In this document: piece after piece, positions 12,901-24,560 of the stretch
Position numbering within the stretch: the stretch's first letter is position 1
Layout of the letters: each line of letters begins with the position of its first letter
Origin: Cyprinodon diabolis
Lineage: Eukaryota > Chordata > Actinopteri > Cyprinodontiformes > Cyprinodontidae
Reading direction: 5' to 3'
Assembly: GCA_030533445.1 (NCBI GenBank)
Contig: CM060072.1
Coordinates: 14,905,767 to 14,969,766 of the forward strand
Length of the DNA: 64,000 nucleotides
The notes under the pieces: model-generated
Databases searched by the model: none
The model's input: only the letters and a program-made list of their open reading frames with translations
What the model was told of the DNA's origin: nothing
Translations under genes and position numbers: made by a program

Positions 12901-15900
12901 GGCCTGTGTTTCCAACGCTATGACTCAGGATGATCTTTTTTTATACATATGATCCCTTCCTCTTTGCTTGCATGCAATCCAATGTTTGTTTATTGTGCTG
13001 TTGGTGAAATAAATACATCTCATAATGAAAGAGAAATGATAGTCAAAGATGACCACATGCAATGCTGGACTGTCGGTATCGCAGAGAGGATGCATGTTTG
13101 GCTTACATTTAGGAGAATGATTCTTCACTTAAAGGAAAATCTTTATTGGAAAACAAACTAAAAGAGCCCACAGTTAATCAAAACAGTTGTAGATAGATGG
13201 AGAAAACAGTATAATGTGCCACAACGGAGCCACAGTTGGATCTATGCTGTGTTGGTTCTTATGGTTGTGCTTTATAATCACCAGACTAGGGCTGCAACTA
13301 ACAATTATTTTACAAATCAATTAATCTGTCAATTATTTCTCTGATGAATCGATTACTAAATTAGCAGACGATTATTTCAATAATCTATTAATATGATTAA
13401 TTGTTTTAACCCTACACCAGACAAATTTTAACGACAGAGATAACATGAGGAAATACCAACAGCTAATTACACTTGATTATTATATGGAATATTTACAAAG
13501 AAAATATTAACCTTTATAAAAGAAAAGTGATGCTATCTAAGCCTAATAACTGATTCTGCCACGGTTTTGGAGCACTATTGTTGGCAGAATTGTCTCAATT
13601 CAGCAAATCTGGAAAGGTTTCAAGCCTAAACAGGCTGATTTAAGGTCATCCCACATCATCTCAGTTAGATCTAATTCTGGTCTCTGACTGGGCATTATTT
13701 TGTGTTTTATACTAGTACGTGATAGTTTAGATCATTTTCCAGCTGCATGATGATGATTAGGACATCATTTTGACAATTCGCTGCATATTTGTTGAATTCC
13801 TTCTTTTGTGTCTAAAACCATATGAGGGATGCCACTCTCATGTTTAAAAAGTGTAGTGAATTAGTATTGGCTCCAAACATATTGTGTGTCAAAACAGTGG
13901 ATGGATGCTGGTGGATGTGGTTGTGGACAAATGCAGAGTACAAGGAGGCAAAGATGAGTTTTTGCTGATTTAATGAAGATGTGAAGGCAACAGAAGCAAA
14001 ATGAAAAACAAACGACAGAAAACAAAAACCAGGGTACGTCAGGGAAGACACACATGAGGAGCATATTAACGACGAGAAACAAGGACCGGGCAACTGCACA
14101 GTAACTGTATGTATGGGAGACAGAACAAAGACTGGGGTAATCAGCTAATAGGGAGCAGGTTTGGATAGAAGCAACTAGAAGGGAGCAAGGGGAAAGGATA
14201 CTGGCACATGAAGGCAGCAGAGAGAAACACAAAAACACAGCACTGGTTAAATATAGCTAGAAAACAATTACAATAACACAAAATGAAAAATAAACCAATG
14301 ACCAAGAAAACAGACATAAATAACTGAGAACTAAAAAAGAAACTCAAAAAAAGAAGTCCAAAGGGGAAAACCATTACATTGAGATGTTGCCCAGGAAAAC
14401 TGATGAGGGTAGCTCTTCCGCTTTGGGGAATAAAATCAGCTCCTCCATTTCCTGTTCTGTTCCCTACAATTTTACTAGGAATAAGCTCAATTGTGTTGTC
14501 CTTATGAGGAAAGGTTCTATTCCTGGGTTGGTCTAAGGCTAAGGTGAGAAACTGAGTTTAGGTTGAGTTGTTCGGTGATAGGAAATATGTGTGTGAGGAT
14601 CTGTTATGGAGGGCTAATACACTGAAATGGAAGAGAAGGCAAAGTCCCTGTAAGTATACTGTAGGAGGACAAAACATCATGTGTGTGAAAGTTTGCTCCT
14701 GTTTTAGCATTAGAGTGAGGATCATTTAAACTATTTCTGCATCAATTTGAGGACGGTTTGTATCAAAGAGAGGAAATTCTGCCCATCCTCACTTTCAATT
14801 AGGTTTAGAGCTAAAAAGTAAATTGAATTTAGATTAAGTTAATGGTTAGGTATTCACTGGTTAATATTGGGTTTATGATTATTGTCAGGGTTAAGATATA
14901 GAAAGAGTTAAAACATGACTAATAAACAATAGATGTCAAATGTCAACACAAGGTTCTCATTACATATAAGAAGGGTTGGTGACCCTATATTGAATCTGAA
15001 CTTAGAAATTCAGATTTTAGTACAAGTGTATTTGATTTTTTTGAATAATCAAACTCAATCAAAAGCACCATTAATGTAATTTTCGACATGTTTATTTTTA
15101 CTCAGCATTTCTAATCATAACCAGCCCTCATGTAACTTTTACTCAGAAGAGTAGCTAAAGTCTTAAAAGTGAGCTTTCAAAAATCAAAGTACAATTTACT
15201 AACCATGTATTCAATGAATGAGTAAATAATATAAATCAGCTTGTTCTCCCCTCTCTAAATTTCCACCATGAACCCCATTGGTGGCATTCAGTCTGAACAC
15301 CACTGAGATAAGCTAAACGTTAAACTTAGTCAGCAGGCTGATAATAAGAGTCATTTGGAATAGCGTGAGGACATTTAGCATTAGTTTACACAATCTATGC
15401 TTGATTGAAAAATTAGTTCATGATACGTAAAATGCCAGAACATTAATATGTTTTTGCCCCAACCATGGACAAAATGTTCAGCTGCAATAGGAGGAACCAT
15501 CTTGTTGCAGTACAAAAACAACATTTTAAAAACCAGCTGATTTTAATAAAAAAAGAAATTAACAATAACACATTTGTAGATAAAAAAAATATTGCATCCT
15601 TCCACTGCCACTGGCCAGCCTGGACTGCTGAACCGTTTCCAAGTTTGTTCATTAAATAACCTTTGTTACAAAAAGCTGAACCTCTTCTTGTTCCTAAGGA
15701 CAAAGAGGCTGTGTTTTGACAGAGCAAACCAGGATCTACACCAAGTTCCTGTTGATCATTCAATTATCTAAAAACTACTGAATGTCTGCTTTAAAACTTC
15801 AAGATATATGAAAATCTAAACATAATATTATTATCCAAATTGATGTGAAAAGCAAGGATTAACATATTAAACCACATGCTTTCAATTTGCAGGATTAGAT

Positions 15901-18900
15901 CAATGCTGTCGCAGCACATATGGCTTAAATAAACTTTAAATATTTCTTGATTGATATAATATCCTAAAGGCTTTTTAAAAATATAATTTTTCTGTGCTAT
16001 TTGATAGAAAATAATTCACTTTGATAAAAATTTTCAACATTTTAGACTTAAATGTAAATATAAAATTGTTTTACTGTCTTATACTAGTCAAATATTAATC
16101 TTTCTGTTAGAAACATGGTTCCCAAGTGACACGGCAAACTACACTGATAAAGCTAAAATAGGTGCTGCAGAAATGCCTTCTCACTAACCTCACAATGTTT
16201 TTGTTTTTTAAAGTTAAAATTATTTAATCAACAGTGGATTGATTCTTTAGATAAAGAAGATGACTTCAACTGAACATATTTCCATGGCAATAAAATTTAA
16301 CTGTGGTGTTTTGTTGACAACAGAGGTGATCTTTATGCCAGAAAGCATTTGCTTTAGTCTTTTAAGATTAGTTGATGGTGTTAAGAAATGTCTGGGAATG
16401 TTTCCAGATCAAAAGGTTTACAAACTTTAAGTGTCAGTTTGATTAATTAGAAACAAATTACACAGTTTGCAGCACTGTAATTATTATTTTTTTCATTCTG
16501 TATTTTGAGGAAGTGCCAAGGGGAGTTAGGGGAATGGATATTTGCATAGCGGTTCGCCCAAAGGGAAGGTTGACCGTCTATTGTGTTTTTTTATCACAAA
16601 GAGCGACCAAACAGGTTGTGAGGCCTGTGAGTTTGGTCTGCCTCTATGCTGTGAAAATGCAGTCGGAAACATATGTTTCCTGCTTCTATGGCCTCTGTCA
16701 CATTTAGACAATTATTCTCATATCTCCACTTTTCTATTTTTTTATATGTTTGCTGCACTTTAGATTAAAACAGAAGACCTCAACGACTCTCCTCATTCAG
16801 CCTCCTCTGTGAAGACATGTCACCTCACACAGAGCTCTCCGGTGCATGGGGGTCAGCTGACAGGGGTAAGACAAAGCCCATTAAATCATGCACTCCTTTG
16901 TCAGTAAGTTTCCACATGCTGTGTAACACTGATTTATCCTAAACAATTTGAAAAAAAAAAATTTTTTTATGGTATCATATGATGTATTACAGGAAGATGG
17001 GACATTAAGAATCCCAAAAAAAAGCATTAAACTATCTTATAGGGCTTGCCATAAAAAAAACTTTTTTCAGTTGTTTTTTTTTTTTTTTCCCTAAATGATG
17101 TCATATTTTACTAACACTTAGCAATGAGCATGACTTGAAAACCAAAACCTGTCCCATGGACTCATTAGGAAAATCCTTGCCCATGGTAATGAAGGCAGTG
17201 GAGGCTTACTCTCTTTGAGGCCACAAGAGTCGCCCCCTGCTGGTCGTTAGACGGATAACAGTTCAAAGTGGCTCCATTCCATCTGCTGGAAAATAACTCC
17301 TGTTAAATAGAGTCTGAGGTTATATTTCTCATTATATATCTGTTACATCACAGACAAAGATGAGAAAAAAATAATTTATGTTTTATTTAAGATTCGTAAT
17401 CTGATCTAAAATCACTCATCCTACAATTACCAGTTTGCTTCCCATTTACAATCGTTATAAACCACCTTTTTACCAGACAATGCCAAACACTGATCATACA
17501 GCAAGAGAGAGAGATCTCTGACTCCTCCTCTGCTTTTCTCCCTTCTCTCCGGCTCACCCATGGGGATTTTTGTTAGATCTAGGTGTGTGGACCAAGACAA
17601 CCATAGAAGTCTGATTTTGTGTGAGATAAACTATTTCCTGGGAGTCTTATTACCATAGTAATAAGGTCTTTTGAGAAGGAGTAAGCCCCAAGCATTACAG
17701 AGCTTCCACCGTGCTTATAAGTCTTTTTCGCTAAAAAAGCTCTCCTGACCACATAAAATGACTCGTATTAACCAACTCTGCATATTTACGTTTACATCTG
17801 AGATTTTTTGTTTTTTTTGCATATTTAAAAAAATACAATCCTTTTATTTAAAATTTTAGGTTTTTAATCAGAGATTACCAGAAAGTTTTCTCTACTTAAA
17901 GAAATTAAACACCCTTATAACTTCTAAATATAAACAAATTTTCTTCCCGTTTTGCTTTTCTAAAATAAACCCAACTCTACATGTTGTATTTTCAGGAGCT
18001 CACCTCCCTCCATCCAATGCAGCAACTGGTTCTGATGCCGCCGTCTCACCTGTCGACTCCCTCCCCCTTCCTAATCTCCCAGAGTCCCTCCAGCCACCAA
18101 GGTGGAGTCTCAGTGAGCTTCCTCTATTTCCAGAGTTCAAGTAGAGACTTAAGCAAATAACTACTGGGAAAAAATATGACCTCCTCTATAAAAAAACAAT
18201 TGAGTTTGAAGATAGAATGCAGTTTGAGATGGTAGTCAAAGATGTAGTTTGATAAATCTCAGTGAAAGATGAGATAAAAAACATGGAATTAAATGTAAAT
18301 GTGCAGTTCTGTCCATCCAAAGCAGTTATTGATAAACCTCCTGCTGTGTTGCTTGGCAGCCCTCCTGCAGCCGAACCTGCTCTCCCTTCCCGGCCAGAGT
18401 CCACCAGGTCTTCTTCAGCATCAGTCTGGGCTAGCGCTGACTCCACAGGTCAGTCCTGCTCTCAGTTCTCACGTTTTTTTAATTTTCAGAAGATGATAGA
18501 ACTGCTATTGGCCTGCTTTCAGTGTTAGAGCATCTGCATGCAGAAGTAGAGACGAATAGTTCCTTTTGCTTAAATAAACTATTCACTTAAAAGCATTCAG
18601 TGGTTTGATGGTACAACCTGTTCAAGCAACTGATCCCGTAAAATCCCTGTGGAGTGATTCCTCATGTTCATACCTGTATTGATTCAGTTGAAATGAGGTT
18701 TATGGGTGTTTATTCATGCACGGCTATTGTTAGCCGAGGAAAGAAAATTTCACTTTGGTCTTAATCTTAAAGGACACTGCAGTAATAATTTTCTGTTTGT
18801 TTGTTCTTAGCCATCATGCAATGCAAAAACTGAAATCTAAATAAGTATTTTTTTCTTAAAATAAGTGCATTATTTCTGGAATTGAGGAGGGAAGTGAGGG

Positions 18901-21900
18901 ACTTTGCCAATGGAACAAGACATTTTACTTTTAAAATGAGAAAAAAAAAACTTGCATTGTCTTATTTCAAGTGCATATTATCTAACTATCTTATTTTAAG
19001 AGTAAAAATAGAAATTCCATTTGCAAATTATCTTATTTACCTACTCAAATTTAGAGTAAATACACTTAATTTAAGAAATGTTGACTTATTTTTTTTTTAG
19101 GTCGTATTTGCAGTGTGTTCTAGGTTTTCTGTTTAGTTCAAAAGTAACCTCCACTATTTTCTCCCATGAATGGTTCCTATATTGAGTTTCACCATAAACC
19201 TTTAATTGAGGAATGCCTCAGTGTATTTAGAAGCTCATGCCTAATTTAAAGTTATCTTATCTGGAAGAAAAGCCCAGATCATCAGCCTTCCACCACCATG
19301 CTCCATGACAGTTAGCAAGGGTTTTCACCAGGTGTGGTGCTTTGCGTTGCAAAGAAAAACAACACTGAAAGTATTAAAATAAATTGTGGGTTCCTTTTTA
19401 TGCTTGTAATGATTGAATTGTCCCTTTAATGCCTTCGTAAAGCTGAAGATCAGTCTGTGGGATGGTTTTCCAATGCAGGCTATGAGTCGCTCCGGGTTGG
19501 CTGGACCATCTATGGAGAACCACATGGACATGTCACACCTGCAGATGCCCAAACACATATCTGTGGCCCCGCAGGAGGAACCCAATGATTTGGAGGAACT
19601 GGAGCAGTTTGCCAAAGCATTTAAGCAAAGACGCATCAAGCTGGGCTTTACTCAGGTATTGAAAGAAAGATAATAACATTGATTTACTTTGAGGATCCTA
19701 AAAACCAGCCAAAAGTTTGAAAATCTGGTTAACCTGTTATTGGATTTAAATGTGAATATCTTCCTAGTTCTTTGTTCACTTGTGTTTCCGTTATTCTGTG
19801 ATGGGCTGGTGACCAGTCCAGAGATTTTAGAAATGTTATTTTCTGCTTGCTTCATTCATTTTGTCGTTATTTTGTCTTCTCACAGGGAGACGTGGGCCTG
19901 GCAATGGGAAAACTTTATGGGAATGATTTCAGCCAGACCACAATATCTCGATTTGAGGCTCTGAATCTCAGCTTCAAAAACATGTGCAAGCTCAAACCTT
20001 TGCTGGAGAAGTGGCTCAGTGATGCAGGTACACAGGACTACAAAATAAGAGAGCTGTGATAAGAGAGCTTTAAAAAAATATAAATTGGCCTTTGAGAAAA
20101 AAAATACTGAAAGGCAAATATCAGTTTCCCAAAATGTGTTAGTTATTTGCATCATGATTATTGGTTTTGAAGTGCAGGGTGATCATAGTTCTTCATCATG
20201 GGGGAATCTATAATAAGGATCTGTAATAGAAAAATATGCTTTGAGGAGGCACTTCAAAAAGAATTTTAGTGACAAAATTCACAAAATATTTAGAACACTA
20301 AAAGAAGCTTACTGTAATGGAATATAATTTAGCATGTGTTGTTTTCTTGCTTTTTTGAGCTGATTACACCGATAATTTTTTTTCTCATGTTTTAGAAAAC
20401 TCACCTTCTGACTCGATGAACACTCAAACCTCTCTGCCTCCTCTGATGGAGGGATACGGACGCAAACGGAAAAAGAGGACAAGCATAGAAACCAACATCA
20501 AGCTGACGTTGGAGAAACGTTTTCTTGACGTAAGATCAAGACAAACAAACGTTGAATTCTGTTATTTAATAAACAAAATGATTTAGAAAGTTAAAATGCT
20601 AATGAAAGATGACGATATTGTTTAAAAAAAAACCCAAAAACTGGGTTTGTGAGGTCTAGTCAGATTGTTTGGAAGCCCTGAACAACCTGACTTTACCCAC
20701 CGAGAACTCAGAATTAAAGAAGATCTCTAAAGAAGGTTAAATAATTTCAGGAACATCATATAATAGATTTGCTTTTGATTTTGTATGTTTCTAGCTAATG
20801 TTCAGCCGATAAGGTGTATTCCTAAACAAAATTAAAATATTATTCATGTGTTATGGTCTGAGTTGCAAGTCGATTATGCCAGCTTTCTAAAATAAACCAT
20901 TGGCTCTTTAAAATCCACTTTTCATTCATAAAATGTGCCTTTCTTTACCGTTAATCTTAAATAATGTCAACATTTAGCATAATCAATAAACACAAGCCAT
21001 TCCTTAGTGTGGCAAACCTGCTAAAATGCTAACCTTATACCCTTTTTCTGTCAGAGATTAAAAAAAATTGCATTAAATGGTAAATCTTTGTTGTTACCCC
21101 CCAGAAAATTTCAATTTTAACCAGCTGTATTATAATTTACAGTCAAATTAACAGCATTTCTTGTGGTAGATTACTAGAAATTCTAAACATGTTAATATTG
21201 TCGCAATGCATGTTAATTAATATGGTGACAATACCCATTGTCAACATAAGATGCTGTGAAGTTAATGTGATCAAATCCATCAGTCTAAAGACTGTAGGAT
21301 TATCATACTATTTTTATAAATTTTTTATTTTACCTTTATTTTACCAGGAAGTCCCTTGAGATAAAATCTCTTTTTCAAGGGAGACCTGTTGAGACACTGT
21401 TCTGGAAAGTCAGTGTAATTATCCAGATAGCACAGACAGATTTCTGATTTTTTTTTTCTTGTTGGTTTCAGAATCCAAAACCTAACTCAGAGGAGATAAC
21501 CTTGATCTCCGAGCAGCTTTCCATGGAGAAAGAGGTGGTTCGAGTTTGGTTCTGCAACCGCCGTCAGAAGGAGAAGAGGATCTACTGCCCAGTAGCTACT
21601 TTACCAGTCAAATCGCACAGCTACAACTCCAGAATGGTAAACTGTCAAACCCATCCCTCTCTTAACTTGAATTTGATAATAAAATGAAACCTTTTAAGGA
21701 CTAACCTCTAACCCCCTCCAGCCATTACTATAAAGAATGTTGTTTTCTTTTTAATCTCCTTCATGAGTTTAGTAGTGCACTTTTTTTCTTTTTTTTTTTT
21801 TTACTTTGTTGAGATATTTTAATCCTTTACTCATATAAATTCAATCTAGTTTTGGATTTGGTGATTAAAGTTAATTTCACGTTTCTTAATTGGAATCTCT

Positions 21901-23144
21901 GGAAGCCTGAAAAGAGTGAGAATAAAGTGTGAATGATATTTATAAAAAGAGCATTATTAATTCAACAGCAATATCAGACATTTTGAGTAAAAGCACTTGT
22001 TGATTTTATAGAGATGTCAATTTCTTAACATTCGTACAATCCTAACGTGTGTTTTGAAACGGTTTCAGGCTTCTACATCCAGGTCCTATAGTCCTTTGGC
22101 CTCAGGTGCAGGTGAGTAACATCCTCAATTTACCAGATAACTGTCATGACTGTCTGACAAAAAAGAAGACAGTTTGACTAGTTTCCCTGGAAATTAAAAT
22201 AATGAAACTTCTTCCACTAATAAAAATCCTCCTATAATAATATTTCTATGGTTTTGAACAATGTTTGGTCCTTTATCTTTCAGTTTCATCAAATTCATCT
22301 CCAAACAGCACAAGTCGGGAACCATCTCCCAACAGCCTCTCAGTTGCTGCCTCTGTTGCTCTGACCTCCCAGGTCAACCCAGCTTCGTACAGTACGCCTG
22401 GGTAAATACATGCTACTGAGTGTGCCTTATGTGAAGCTGAAATATTGTCTGATGTGAAAAGTCTTATTACCTCCTCCTGGTTATCTTAGCTCAGTTGATA
22501 CTTAAGTAAAAGTCCATGCATCCATCCATCCTATCTCCAGCTGTCAATGACAGGTCGCCAGTCCATCGCAGGGCAACAGAGAGACAAACAGTACATACAA
22601 CCATTCACACACACACCTAAAAAGAATCTAGAGAAGTCAGACCTAACAGTCATGTTTTTGGACTGTGGGAGGAAGCCGAAGTACCCAGAGAGAACACACA
22701 CATGCTCAGAGAGAACATGCAAACTCAATGCAGAAAGACCCCAGGCCAGGAATCAAACCCAGAACCTTCTTGCTGAGAGGCAGCAGTGCTACCCACTGCA
22801 CCACTGAGCAGCCTTGACTAAAAGTCTATAAAACAAATGTTATTTAAATCATATTTCTGCTACAAATGTTTGAGATTTTACAAAAAGAAACCAAATAAAT
22901 TTATAATAGACATTAGCTTTTGATGCTGTTTGTGTTATTTCAGTCTTATATAACCAACTTTGCATACTCAACTGACATATGTGGTCAAATGTCACTTCTA
23001 GATTAATAACTGTTGATAAGACAACTTAAATTGCAGGCTACCCAGTATAACTATGAGATGTATAACTATATTTCTGTTTATTTCCTTATTTGAACTTTCA
23101 GTTCCTGGTACCGTGCCTGGAATGCTCCCACTTATCACCACTGA
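909..23144 (+). CDS. pou2f3: POU domain class 2 transcription factor 3 (Oct-11/Skn-1a)
   Basis: Sequence-specific nuclear transcription factor that binds octamer DNA; in vertebrates it specifies tuft/chemosensory cells and acts in keratinocytes. Twelve coding exons join in phase: 909-957, 12812-12840, 16764-16865, 17996-18101, 18360-18448, 19479-19655, 19886-20027, 20396-20529, 21472-21636, 22069-22111, 22284-22401, 23102-23144 (1197 nt, 398 aa; human is about 436). The POU-specific domain covers about residues 158-232 ([14 protein letters not shown] to EKWLSDA), followed by a linker and the homeodomain at about 253-312 ([10 protein letters not shown] to [12 protein letters not shown]). The N-terminal block [16 protein letters not shown] and the C-terminus [14 protein letters not shown] match POU2F3 rather than POU2F1 or POU2F2. 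The first exon opens after an acceptor at 900; codons for D-I-K precede the ATG in frame, as in human, so an upstream coding exon or alternative start is possible. All exon ends are GT-AG. Confidence 0.93.
2040..2585 (-). mobile_element. Tc1-like transposase relic
   Basis: Read on the minus strand, this decayed stretch keeps pieces of a Tc1 transposase C-terminus: the [11 protein letters not shown] block (reverse complement around 2080-2115) and the region ahead of it that normally carries the QQDNDPKH motif and the WPSQSPDL stretch. Multiple stops and indels show it is long dead. It sits in the first large pou2f3 intron, next to a SINE. Confidence 0.6.
2590..2812 (-). mobile_element. tRNA-derived SINE, copy 1
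   Basis: On the minus strand the head carries A-box-like GGCCTAGTGGTTAGGG and B-box-like GGTTCTGAGTTTGAGCCCC, followed by a conserved body (ACTGCTCCCC, GGGATGGGTTAA) and a tail near 2590 resembling a LINE 3' end (AACTTTATTGATCC on the plus strand). Two further copies at about 30.14 and 30.96 kb share the same order of blocks, which supports a retroposed family. Confidence 0.75.
2816..9690. other. pou2f3 first intron, mostly unassigned
   Basis: About 7 kb of AT-rich intron with no supported exon. Seen inside: a purine-rich, A-rich tract at about 4.75-5.15 kb resembling another at 13.95-14.4 kb, a 22-bp tandem duplication at 6921-6965, a near-tandem TCCATTACTAATGTTA repeat at about 7357-7405, and a pyrimidine-rich block at about 7740-7850. 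Nothing else stands out by eye. Confidence 0.5.
9700..10010. promoter_or_regulatory. GC-richer intronic island with two octamers
   Basis: This stretch is clearly richer in G and GA/CT runs than its surroundings. It has two perfect ATTTGCAT octamers (9807-9814 and 9925-9932), a G-rich run (about 9869-9915) and a CT/CA microsatellite (about 9968-9997). It could be an enhancer or alternative promoter of pou2f3; no transcript evidence is visible. Confidence 0.3.
10480..10745 (-). mobile_element. Tc1-like transposase relic
   Basis: The reverse complement keeps HGGGSIM-type coding (from the plus-strand block CAGCATGATGCTGCCACCAA near 10697) and, further along, the block corresponding to WPSQSPDL (plus strand GTCTGGACTTTGACTGGACC near 10502). 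These are hallmarks of Tc1 transposase. Frameshifts and stops make it a pseudogene remnant. Similar fragments recur in the window, all degenerate. Confidence 0.6.
10760..12811. other. pou2f3 intron, no feature seen
   Basis: AT-rich intronic sequence up to the small second coding exon at 12812-12840. No coding, RNA or clear repeat structure was recognised. Confidence 0.4.
13285..13410 (+). repeat. MITE-like repeat (GGGCTGCAACTAAC type)
   Basis: Begins with AGGGCTGCAACTAACAATTA and continues with alternating ATTAATC/GATTAAT palindromic blocks, the signature of a very common fish interspersed repeat, probably a non-autonomous DNA transposon. A related piece in reverse orientation lies at about 33.81-33.89 kb in slc37a2. 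Confidence 0.5.
13550..13770 (-). mobile_element. Tc1-like transposase relic (C-terminal part)
   Basis: Contains the degraded antisense version of the block spanning NPIE...LW..LK and the downstream EEW region of Tc1 transposases, for example plus-strand GGTCATCCCACATCATCTCA near 13645. No open frame remains. Confidence 0.45.
13950..14400. repeat. Purine-rich, A-rich tract
   Basis: A strand-asymmetric stretch (A and G on the plus strand) with many short AAAACA/GAGAAA words. Its minus strand is open in several frames only because pyrimidine-rich sequence lacks stop codons. It resembles the tract at 4.75-5.15 kb, so both may derive from one repeat family, which I cannot name. Confidence 0.4.
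16540..16547 (-). promoter_or_regulatory. Octamer ATTTGCAT in pou2f3 intron
   Basis: Perfect octamer about 215 bp before the exon at 16764. One of several in or just upstream of this gene (560, 9807, 9925, 16540, 20145). Chance occurrence is possible. Confidence 0.2.
17230..17243 (-). promoter_or_regulatory. CTCF-like core site
   Basis: The minus strand reads CCAGCAGGGGGCGA, which fits the CTCF core consensus at every strongly constrained position. It sits in a short GC-rich patch of otherwise AT-rich pou2f3 intron. The patch (GAGGCCACAAGAG followed by the site) also resembles a dispersed fish repeat, so the site may have arrived with a transposable element. Confidence 0.45.
17660..17720 (-). 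mobile_element. Tc1 transposase fragment
   Basis: The reverse complement of about 17683-17718 reads [10 protein letters not shown], the conserved central Tc1 block. The surroundings are too decayed to define element ends. Confidence 0.4.
18819..19115. mobile_element. MITE, about 297 bp, ends CAATGCAAAA / TTTGCAGTG
   Basis: The left end (CAATGCAAAAACTGAAATC) and right end (TCGTATTTGCAGTG) form imperfect terminal inverted repeats. The interior has repeated CTTATTTTAAG/CTTAAAATAAG words, as in a well-known fish MITE group. It lies in the pou2f3 intron between exons 5 and 6. Superfamily not assigned. Confidence 0.55.
19255..19330 (-). mobile_element. Tc1 transposase fragment
   Basis: The antisense of CAGCCTTCCACCACCATGCT encodes an [13 protein letters not shown] string, the conserved Tc1 block. 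Short and decayed. Confidence 0.35.
21315..21400 (+). repeat. Dispersed teleost repeat fragment
   Basis: The words TTTACCTTTATTTTACCAGG and CTTTTTCAAGGGAGACCTG are typical of an abundant fish interspersed repeat, probably a retroelement 3' part. It lies in the intron just before the exon that completes the homeodomain. Confidence 0.4.
22515..22813 (-). mobile_element. tRNA-derived SINE of a second family
   Basis: On the minus strand the head at 22813 carries GTGGTGCAGTGGGTAGCA (A box) and GGTTCTGGGTTTGATTCC (B box). The body includes GGACTGTGGGAGGAAGCC on the plus strand, and the tail ends in a CATC repeat near 22520. This layout is typical of widespread fish tRNA-SINEs with a LINE-related tail. 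It sits in the last pou2f3 intron. Confidence 0.75.
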
Positions 23145-23742
23145 GAGCCACAAACTGTATCATACAAAGCTTTTAAAGAAGAAGGAAGATGGATTAACGC
23201 ACTCTCCTTATTTTGAGCAGGGTTACAACTAATATGTTGTATCAACAAAAATTAAACACAACACAAAGCAGGACAATAAGGAGAGGACTTGGTTACGCAG
23301 ATTTTTCCTGCCAGTTATTTGTTCATATTCCAAGGAGCCTGGAGAAAGTCAAATCGTGCTCATGGGATTCCTTATTCGATTGAAAAAATGAAGGATGAAG
23401 AAAAATAATCATTCGAAGCATCAGCTGGAAGTCTAATTTTTGAGTACTCAAGCTCAAGACCTTTTTTTTTCTTTTGTATGTTGAAGGATTCCTGTGCAGA
23501 TTCACTGAAATTTCGTCAAACTTCTTCTTTAGTCATCTTTGTACAAAGCGTTTATCTGCTGATAACAGTGCTGACTTGGGTGTGCTTATATTTAATTTAA
23601 ATGTAACTTATATAGTGCTGATTCACAAGAAAACATAAGAAATTGTTTACATATTGCAAATTAGATATTAAACCCCAATTGGAGGGATTTGGGTTTCAAT
23701 TATTTCCATTATTATGTCTTAAAATTAAAGTAACAACATTAA

Positions 23743-23949
23743 AGGTATAGCGGAGGATGTTCTTTTTTCCGGGTGCATCATCAAATAAGTGGTCCTCCTA
23801 AATTGTCAAATTGGGCTTGTGCATGCTCTTGCATGCATTTAATAGCTGTTCCCCTTTCGGGAGCGGGTGCAGGGTTGTGCATGTGCATTTTTTTTTTTAA
23901 GTGGAGAGGGCAGGTCTTTAAAAATTTGCGAAAATCCTCCACTATACCT
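23743..23949. mobile_element. 207-bp TTAA-flanked MITE (piggyBac or Kolobok type)
   Basis: Terminal inverted repeats AGGTATAGCGGAGGAT and ATCCTCCACTATACCT match at 15 of 16 positions. Both ends are flanked by TTAA (23739-23742 and 23950-23953), the target duplication used by piggyBac and Kolobok transposases. No coding capacity. Inserted just after, or within, the 3' UTR of pou2f3. Confidence 0.75.
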
Positions 23950-24439
23950 TTAAATATTACTCTGTATACACCTGGACTAATATTAGCATGGATGTACACT
24001 ACCAAGCTGCAGAGTGACCATACACTTTTTGCTATCTATAAGGTTCTGGTATAATTCCAACTTTATACTAAACCAATCTAATCAAATTTTTAAAAAAGTT
24101 CATTGACCATCTTTTAAGTTTTTTCTGTAAATGTTCAAGGGTTAAAGTTACTGTCTATCCAGTAGCTTCATGTTGGCCTTAATTGTCCGGTTTAAAACCA
24201 ATGCTGAAGTTCAAATTTGAGCCACAATTATGAGCTGACAACAAAGAGAAGGATTAGATGAAAACATAAATAAGAATAACCCCAAAAAAGCTAAGTTCCA
24301 ACTTCACAAGAACCAGAAATTGCTAGAACCCCAGTTTTACTAAGCTCAGCGATACAGACTGATAGGGCCTGACCAAGAAAGAAATCGACACCTACTGTAA
24401 TTGTGCTCCTTAACCACTGTAACGAAAAATATATTGGAG

Positions 24440-24560
24440 TGAGTCAAGGTGAGGCTTTCAGACCTTACATCGTATCAGCCTCAAACAGGGTATAGGGAGC
24501 ATCATGCTGGGGGCACTGGCACCATAAGGGGGCCATACTGGATAGAGGATTCAAACAAAG
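24440..24560 (+). mobile_element. Tc1-like transposase fragment
   Basis: Plus-strand GGGAGCATCATGCTGGGGGC around 24497 encodes the G-S-I-M-L-G block of Tc1 transposases. Flanking similarity is weak and broken by stops. Confidence 0.35.

Noticed and set aside
13812..14374. Overlapping minus-strand open frames of 77-125 codons with apparent hydrophobic segments
   Set aside because: They arise from a pyrimidine-rich strand that lacks stop codons by composition; no conserved motif and no splice context.
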